Source: Myotis daubentonii (Eukaryota > Chordata > Mammalia > Chiroptera > Vespertilionidae). Taken from it: a DNA stretch of 64,000 nucleotides. The notes under the pieces are model-generated. The model had not been told where the DNA came from. It worked only from the letters and a program-made list of their open reading frames with translations, and ran no database searches. A program made the translations under genes and the position numbers. Positions 57,430 through 64,000 of the stretch are shown here, piece by piece (position 1 is the stretch's first letter; each line of letters opens with the position of its first letter). The stretch spans positions 35,429,796-35,493,795 of the forward strand of contig NC_081842.1 in NCBI RefSeq assembly GCF_963259705.1, read 5' to 3'.

Positions 57430-57686
57430 AATCCTCACTTAGGGATATTTTTTCCATTGATTTTTAAAGAGAGTGGAAGGGAGGGAGGAGGGAAAAAGAG
57501 AGAGAGAAAGAAACATGGATGTGAGAGAAACACATCGATTTGTTGCCTTCCTCATAAGCCTTGAGTAAGCCCAGGCCCTGGGGAATGAACCTGCAACCCA
57601 GTTATGCGCCCATGACCTGGGAATCGAACCCCAAACCCTTAATTGCACATGCCAATGCTCTACCACTGAGCAACACTGGCCAGGGC
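57430..57686 (-). mobile_element. VES-type SINE
   Basis: On the minus strand it starts GCCCTGGCCAGTGTTGCTCA, keeps the A-box GCTCAGTGGTAGAGCATTGG, has a decayed B-box (GGTTCGATTCCCAGGTC) and a GAGA-rich region, and ends in the long VES tail (reverse of CCTCACTTAGGGATATTTTT). It is an older copy. No clear target duplication. Confidence 0.88.
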
Positions 57687-58689
57687 TGACATTTTCATGA
57701 GGTATTCGTTGTGTTTTTAAAGGTTACAAAGCCCCTTTTTAAACTAGTAGTAAATTCTACAAGGTAGTTCCCTAAAATATTAAGGTTGTGAACAACTTTG
57801 TTTTTGTCAACAATTTGAAATAATTTTAGCAACTATAAAGGATTAGTTAAATTATACTGTTTTCATAACATGGTATATTTCGCGGTCATTAAGTGGTGCT
57901 ATAGAAAAATCATTAATAAAATAGAAGAATGGTCATATTGAAAGTAAAATTTAAGTAGATTATAAAAAAACAAGCTGTAACAATTCCATTTGTGTCAAAT
58001 AGCTATGTAAGTCTATATGTCAGTATCTCTCTATCCACCTATATATATATATCCATCTACCTATTTATCTACTTTTCTTTCCACCTATACGTTTAGATAA
58101 AGGCTAGAAGGATAGAGAAAAGGATATTAAGAGAAAGGATAGAAGAATATACCAAAGCATTAATAGCAAATCTGCCAACTTCTACTACTGTAGTAAAGGA
58201 AAAGAATATTACATGAAAATGAATATAATGCTTAAAATCTCAAATTATATAATTTCCTAAATTGAAGACCAATAAACCTCTACTTTTGGTAGAAAGTATT
58301 AAAAATGAGTAAAAAATATCTTCATGAGTCGCGCTCAGTTGTGTTGTGAATTTTCAGGAGGCAAGACAAGACAAAAATGACTACATTAAAGTAGTAATGA
58401 TTATATTTTTCAATTAAAATAGCAAACTAGGGACAGCTTTCTAAATAATATGGTAAGAATAAACCCCCAAGCTCATTATGAACCAAAATGCTAGCAAGCC
58501 CAACTCAACTGAGATGACAGCAAAGCATTTTTATAAATACCTGTTGGTTAATTGTTATCTGTTATTTGATTTCCATTCTTACTGCCACAGTTTTTTCCTT
58601 CTTAAAACCACTAGTCTAATATCATTCAAGATTGATTCATAGCCTAGTCTGTCATTATTCACTGCTATAAACCCTTTGTCCTAGGCATA
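57687..58689. other. AT-rich unique DNA, no gene seen
   Basis: Short degenerate TATC/CTAC repeats at about 58020-58075. No element or exon otherwise. Confidence 0.5.
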
Positions 58690-59015
58690 CCAAACTATTT
58701 TTAGTTTTTTGAATCTAAGATAATTTTTCACAACTTTATGCCTTTCACCTTGCTTTTACTCTTATCTTAAATGCCCTCTCCTACCTAATTCTTTTTAAAA
58801 AAGAATTACCTTTTTTTATAGTCCTCCATGTCCTACTTTGTAATGTTATTGTAATCTGTTCCTCTCTCTAACATGGTCCTTATCACATTACATCGCACTA
58901 ATTCTCTCTAAAACATTTGCAAAGGCTCTTATCTTTTTTAAATTTGAATACTCAGCATTCAGCACCTAGTAAGCACCCAATAAGTATTTGTCTCAGGAAT
59001 GAATCAATATTCCCC
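58690..59015 (+). mobile_element. LINE-2 3' end
   Basis: TAAATGCCCTCTCCTACCTA, GTCCTTATCACATTACATCG, AGCATTCAGCACCTAGTAAG and CACCCAATAAGTATTTGTC follow the sense L2 3' end up to the terminal region. Confidence 0.7.
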
Positions 59016-59144
59016 TTCATAACTCATTTAACACTAAATATTCCGACCTGGTTACACAATTCGCAGACTACAAAGCCAGTTAGTTGGTCCTCACATTTTA
59101 CACAGAAATTGCAATTGACAGCAATTTCCCTATCATCTCAGGGA

Positions 59145-60027
59145 TCCTATATAATAAAAGCCTAATATACTAAGTGTCTGGTTGTCTGGTGACCAGTCAA
59201 CTGTTCAATCAATCAAAAAGTAATATGCTGCCCTAACCGGTTTGGCTCAGTGGATAGAGCATTGGCATGTGGACTGAAAGGTCCCAGGTTTGATTCTGAT
59301 CAAGGGCATGTACCTTAGTTGCAGGCACATCCCCAGTGGGGGGTGTGCAAGAGGCAGCTGATCTATGTTTCTCTCTCATCGATGTTCTAACTCTCTATCC
59401 TTCTCCCTTCCTCTCTGTAAAAAATCAATAAAATATATTTTTTTAAAAAAAGTAATATACTAATGATACGCTAAGGCCACTCAACCGCTGCTATGATGTT
59501 CACTGACCACCAGGGGGCAGACACTCTGACTGGTAGTTTAGCTTGCTGCTGGGGTCAAGCTGATCAGGACTGAGCAAGATGGGCCTGACACGCCCTAGAG
59601 CCCTCTGAGGTCCCTCCCTGGCTGGCCAACCTCCCACATCCCTCCCCGGCAGGCTGGCCCAGATCAGCCCCAATTGGGACTGGGCGAAATGGGGCCAGAC
59701 ATGCCCTGGAGCCCTCCCGGGGTCACTCCCCGGCCTCGATCCTGCACCTGTGTGGTCCCTCTTGCAATCCGGAACCTCTCAGGGAATGCTGGAGAGCTGG
59801 TTTTGGTCCAAACCCACAGGCCACTCCCCTCGGGAGGGCGCCAGATGCAGGGCTCATGGCTGGCGAGCACTGGGACTGATTGGGCAAGGCAGGTGCAGTG
59901 GGGTTGTGTTGAGCAGGAACAGCAGGTAGGAGCTGCTGGCGATGTTGGACTATGGGGTTTCGCCCGATCCCCGCAGGGCACACAGAGGGACCTCACCTGT
60001 GCACAAATTTATGCACCGGGCCTCTAG
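59145..60027 (+). mobile_element. HeliBat-like Helitron, full length, with nested SINE
   Basis: It begins TCCTATATAATAAAAGCCTA after a host A and ends with the GTGCACAAATTTATGCAC hairpin, then CGGGCCTCTAG and a host T. It is 883 bp, or about 650 bp without the SINE at 59230-59446 and its extra 15-bp duplication. The element contains the exact block TGACCACCAGGGGGCAGA and a GC-rich right half similar to the 22536 element. It has no coding capacity. The long frames at 59664-60027 on both strands come from this GC-rich half and are not genes. Confidence 0.95.
59215..59461 (+). mobile_element. VES-type SINE nested in the Helitron
   Basis: It starts GCCCTAACCGGTTTGGCTCA and has the A-box TGGCTCAGTGGATAGAGC, the B-box-like GGTTTGATTCTGATC, then TCATCGATGTTCTAACTCTC and an A/T-rich tail. 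AAAAAGTAATATGCT (59215-59229) and AAAAAGTAATATACT (59447-59461) are the target duplication, with one mismatch. Its position shows that it is younger than the Helitron. Confidence 0.95.
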
Positions 60028-60559
60028 TAATGGAATAAAGAATAAAGCTAGGTGTGTTTGCACCTAAATGCTGACTTCGGTATGCCCATCCATTGTGACT
60101 GCTTTTACTATGAGCCACACATTATAGGAATGATGAGTGAAGAGAGCATACATGCACGCACAGGTAACAGAGGGAAATATTTGGTTGAAACACAATAATG
60201 GGAAGATATTTAAGGAGGTTGATGAATTGGTTATATTTGTAACCCACGTAACTTAACATTAGGAATTAGAGCCTATGGTGTTACTTGTTAAAGTGAAAAC
60301 AACATAGTCTGAACTTACTATTTCTATTTAGGTTTGGGTATGAGGAAGCCTGCCAGATAGCAGGTTTGGCCAGTAGAAAGGGGAACCATATGTCACTGAT
60401 TGCTTGGTGCTGTCCAAGTTTACACTTGTCGTAGGTCAACTGATGATTTTTAATCATTTTAGTGCCTTCCCCTTTTACTTTCAGAAGTGTCCCAATGAGA
60501 ATGATAAATAATACATCAAATAGAGCCCAGCCATCTCCTTACGGGATATTAATAGCAGG
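60028..60559. other. Unique DNA, no gene seen
   Basis: No recognised element or exon. Confidence 0.5.
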
Positions 60560-60810
60560 AGCTCATAATGCTAGGAGGTATTATTCATTTGGGGCTGCTA
60601 AATATATTTTCATGCTTAATCCTCACAACAACCCTGTGGGGAGTTACCATTATTATAATAATACAAGTTTTATGGATAAGAAACTGAGGCATATAAAAGT
60701 TCAGAAATATTCCCAAGTCATATGGCTAATGAGTATAGGAGACAAGATTCAAATTAGGTCTATTTTCAGAATTTATGACCTCAACTGTCATACCACACTG
60801 CCTTCTGGTT
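60560..60810 (-). mobile_element. MIR SINE, nearly complete
   Basis: CTTAATCCTCACAACAACCC, GTTTTATGGATAAGAAACTG, CATATGGCTAATGAGTATAG and TGACCTCAACTGTCATACC follow reversed MIR. The plus-strand frame 60462-60812 across it is chance. Confidence 0.85.
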
Positions 60811-60869
60811 AAAACGATTTTATTCAAGAACCCCAAGTATATGGAGGCTGGGTTATTAGAATGCATTCA

Positions 60870-60990
60870 TCATACATTCATTCATTCTGTCTTTCATTTA
60901 TTTTATAAATGTTGACCGACTACTCTATGTCAGGCACTGCCCTAGCCACTGGGAACACAACAGCAAACAAAGCAAAATCTCTACTCAGAT
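60870..60990 (-). mobile_element. LINE-2 3' end fragment
   Basis: TACATTCATTCATTCTGTC, TTTATAAATGTTGACCGAC and GTCAGGCACTGCCCTAGCCA, then AACAGCAAACAAAGCAAAAT, follow the reversed L2 3' end. Confidence 0.8.
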
Positions 60991-61204
60991 GGAATTTGCA
61001 CAAGTTTCCAGATTTGGATATGTGTGCTGTGTTTTCATGGTGCCCCCTTGCATATTTTGTTATGAAAGTCAATGTTACCACTTGTGTACAACATAAAACA
61101 ACAACAAAAACAAGTTTGGCTGAGTGAGCAGGAAGGGAGGACGCAGCCATGAATACACTCAGATAGTTGATGCACAGAGTCCATGTCCCTGGACCTTGGC
61201 CCTG

Positions 61205-61300
61205 GATAGTCATTTAATTCAGGAAACATCAGTCAAGTGTTCACCATGTGCCAGGCTCCCTGTGAGCTTGCTTTAGAGCAGCTATCCCATCACTCTCAGA
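61205..61300 (-). mobile_element. MIR or L2 fragment
   Basis: AAGTGTTCACCATGTGCCAGG, here GTGTTCACCATGTGCCAGGC, and ATCCCATCACTCTCAGAAC follow a reversed MIR/L2 end. Confidence 0.55.
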
Positions 61301-62225
61301 ACAGCAAGCAGAGTGGGCCATCTCTACTTTGTGTTTCTATTATTTATAAGTGAAATTAATCACTTTGTAACTACTTTTTTTTCTTGATAAACACCAAATG
61401 CATACAGAAACACATCCTCTGTCCCCAGTGGTTAGGTTTCAGGGAAAGTAAGATACTTAAAGCTAAATTATTAACAAGTATTTTACTCTCTATAAAATTG
61501 TGTTTAGAGAAAAGCTCTCAGGTAGATATTAATGTCACTGCTCCTTGGAGTCTATTTAGATATGGCCTTGGCATATTCCACCAGGGGTTTTGACCCTATT
61601 CAATGCGATCACCTTAGCAGAATTCTTATTTGCAGCATCCCAGCTGCACTGAAGGGGATCAAGCAGTTTGAATACTGACAAAACATATGAAGACAATGGA
61701 GAATTTTACTAAGCCTAACATGCCATATTTGGGGCATTTTAATTACCAAAAAAATTAGCTGTTTTTCATTCCCACTACTGTTAAAGCATTTGGGAAATGT
61801 TAAGCAGATGTAACTTGAATGCAACTATTTGTAGCTCCATTAAAGGTTAAATTTGCATAAAATTAATTTATTTAATGAAAACTGTACTATGTTGAGGGTA
61901 CATCATATTGTGATTGACTAAAACTCAATTTCCTAGATTGACAATGAAATTTAGTTGCATTTAGATAATGCTGGTAAATAAATACCAGGAGACCCTATTA
62001 AAAAATATAAAAAGTTGAGAAGGTTAAGCCATCTAGATACTAACTTTTTGGTTAAGTTCAGCTGAGACAAAATATTGTATGTGTCTATAGAGAAACATAT
62101 TCACTGGTCTATTTGTTCTTTTAGTCCCATGAGATATAATTCCGTATACTCAGTAAACAAACCTCTGATTTGAACTAAGAACCATGAAAGTGAAGCTCCA
62201 AAAACAGAGTAGATAATGTTACAGT
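61301..62225. other. AT-rich unique DNA, no gene seen
   Basis: No recognised element or exon. Confidence 0.5.
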
Positions 62226-62435
62226 GATGGTTGGTTGGAGATCGTCCTCTGCACCAAAAGGTTGCCAGTTGGATTCCCAGTCAAGGACACCTGCCCGGGC
62301 TGTGGTCCCAATCCCCTGTGGTGAGTACACAGGAGGAAGCCCATCAATGTTGTGTTCTCACATCAATGTCTCTCTCTCCCCCTCCCTCTACTTTCCTCTC
62401 TCTCTAAAGCTCAATAAAACTCTTTGTTTAAAAAA
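62226..62435 (+). mobile_element. VES-type SINE, diverged, with damaged head
   Basis: The A-box region is decayed (ATGGTTGGTTGGAGATCGTC). The B-box-like GTTGGATTCCCAGTCAAGG, TCACATCAATGTCTCTCTC and the CT-rich tail ending in AAACTCTTTGTTTAAA remain. It is an older copy. Confidence 0.8.
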
Positions 62436-62932
62436 ATGATATGGACATGGAGACTAGCCTGATAAAATGTGAATGGGAAAATTTGATGACCTGAGTGGTT
62501 TGCTGTGACTCTTCTGTCACAAGAACTGCTGACTTAAAAGACATAGTAAGAGATGTTCATAAAACATTTATACATGCAATTAAAGGCTCTCTAAGTTAAG
62601 AGCAGGGGTATGCATCTTCTAGATAATTCATTGAATTCGCAGATTTAATTGTGGTTAGTGTAGATTTCTGAAATTTCCACATTCATTAATAATAACATAC
62701 TTTTTTTAAAGGGTCCTTATAAAAATGCTTCGAGAATCTAAATGTAATTCAAGGGGTAAAATTCATTGCCTTTACGAAATGTAATTGGAAACGCTTTTTC
62801 TTAGTCCTAGAAAGGATTTAAATGGTTATTCGAGTAATGAAAATGGCACAGTGAAAAATTATGGCCTCCTCAGACCATCAGTTATGCCATTGTCTTCTAT
62901 TTATACATAACCTTTTTCTTGGAATAAAACTC
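62436..62932. other. AT-rich unique DNA, no gene seen
   Basis: No recognised element or exon. Confidence 0.5.
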
Positions 62933-63480
62933 TGAGGGGAAGCAGAGTTGGCCACCCCAAAATATGCCTTTTAGGATACTGATTATTTTAAGCTGGATTT
63001 TTTTTAAGAAAAGAAAGATTCAGGAAAACCCTTGAGACTTCTCTCTAATTGCCTAAAAGTATTTAGACAGAGGACCTGCCCCAGGAAGGGAGATATCAAC
63101 AGAGATAATTGTAGTTTGATATAAACTAATATCTGATAGGGAGGAACCTAGCAAGGCCCTTTTGTTTTCTCTGTGTCATGTTGTTAAAGATGACCCAGCA
63201 AACACTTACTTCCTTATCAAACATTTGTTTCCCATCTCCGTGTGCATTGCCTTCCTCCCTTAAGTCCCAAACCATACTCCTTCCCTACCTTCTCTTTAAC
63301 TCAGAGGGCACGCAAACTTTAACTTGCCCCTCTGTCCTCTGTCTCATATTCTCATGGAAACCTCATCTGTACATAATAACTTGGTCATTTTCTCCTGTTA
63401 ATATCTCATGTTAATTTGATTCTTGGTCCAACCAGAAGAACTTCAAAGGGTAGAAGGAAAATTATTTTTCCTCCCCCACA
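62933..63480 (+). mobile_element. Probable old LTR-like repeat
   Basis: TGAGGGGAAGCAGAGTTGGC at the left, GGCCACCCCAAAATATGCC, GGTCATTTTCTCCTGTTAAT and CCAACCAGAAGAACTTCAAAG, with TCCTCCCCCACA at the right, give TG..CA ends and motifs of a common mammalian repeat. No target duplication is visible, no internal viral region adjoins, and the family is not identified. Confidence 0.45.
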
Positions 63481-64000
63481 ATATAAATACAATTCCCTAC
63501 ACATTTTAAAAGGCGTCAATTGTACCATATCAGGAGCTTCTACCAATGTCCAATTACTTTGAAAACAATGCCTTTCACAATCAGTGCCAAATAAAACAAG
63601 TTCAGAGAAGGTCCCCAGACGGATGTTTCTCATTGAGGACCCTGAGGTTCCTTTGGGCTTCTTCTCATTCTAAAACAGCAGATGCCTACTTGGATATTCT
63701 CTTCAAGTTCTCTCTTAAAATTTGGAAAACAGTGAAGGATTTGAGAATTTAATAATAGGAATATACTTAGAGATCAGCCAACAAGTCTGATTCTTTGTCT
63801 TAAGTTCCTACAGAGAATGAATGATGACACCCCTCAAACACAGACAGACAGTGACTGAACAAACCTTGCCTGGTTGACTCATACATACCTTCTCAGGAGA
63901 GGGTGGTGTGTGTGGACAAGAGTGTTAAAGTTAAATAAAGAAAAATAGAGACATCAGAGACGGTGGTGACCAGATTCTGAGGCAGGTTGCCCATGAGGAT
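63481..64000. other. Unique DNA, no gene seen
   Basis: No recognised element or exon before the window ends. Confidence 0.5.

Noticed and set aside
59664..60027. Overlapping open frames of 86-117 codons on both strands
   Set aside because: They lie inside the GC-rich half of a non-autonomous Helitron. Open frames on both strands reflect few AT-rich stops.

Overview
The window is non-coding, gene-poor mammalian nuclear DNA. It is AT-rich, full of simple repeats, and most of the recognisable sequence is transposon-derived. No open reading frame longer than about 160 codons exists, and none resembles a cellular protein. The only protein-like signals are decayed LINE-1 ORF2 pieces. No rRNA, tRNA, CRISPR array or bacterial-type gene is present.

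The host is very probably a vespertilionid bat. Two lineage markers support this. The first is about a dozen VES-type tRNA-derived SINEs, with A-box (TGGCTCAGTGG-like) and B-box (GGTTCGATTCC-like) motifs and CT-rich tails. The second is ten HeliBat-like non-autonomous Helitrons, most with a TC(CTATAT..)AATAAAAG 5' end, a GTGCAYGAA..TTCRTGCAC-type 3' hairpin, a CTAG end and insertion between A and T. Short hAT elements, including a SPIN-like copy, fit the known DNA-transposon history of these bats.

Layout: 1-9.6 kb is mostly unique AT-rich DNA with a MIR, a hAT element and microsatellites. 9.6-14.4 kb has two VES SINEs, L2 and MIR relics and two Helitrons. 15.9-16.9 kb holds a minus-strand ERV LTR split by the SPIN-like element. 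22.5-23.2 kb is a minus-strand Helitron, followed by L2. 25.9-26.6 kb is an old LINE-1 interrupted by a VES SINE. 28.8 kb is a hAT element. 30.7-32.0 kb is an old LINE-1 ORF2 relic. 33.0-34.2 kb is a MIR split by LINE-1, then two SINEs sharing flanking repeats. 34.2-37.8 kb is repeat-poor. 38.2-39.1 kb is a head-to-tail pair of Helitrons with strong palindromes. 40.1-43.8 kb has LINE-1 pieces, a composite LINE-1 insertion inside an older LTR-like repeat, SINEs and a Helitron. 44.8 kb is an MLT1 LTR. 48.4-49.9 kb is a cluster of three same-strand Helitrons. 52-58 kb mixes SINEs, MIR, LINE-1 3' ends and an LTR-like repeat. 59.1-60.0 kb is a full-length Helitron carrying a nested SINE. The end holds MIR, L2, a SINE and an LTR-like repeat.

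I found no undescribed gene system. The observations most worth checking are the zero-gap Helitron tandem, a perfect 24-bp-arm hairpin inside one Helitron, three exact CTCF-core-like motifs carried by Helitrons, and a LINE-1 insertion whose 5' half does not match the other LINE-1 copies here but lies inside the same 14-bp target duplication. Family names come from recalled consensus features, not from a database search.
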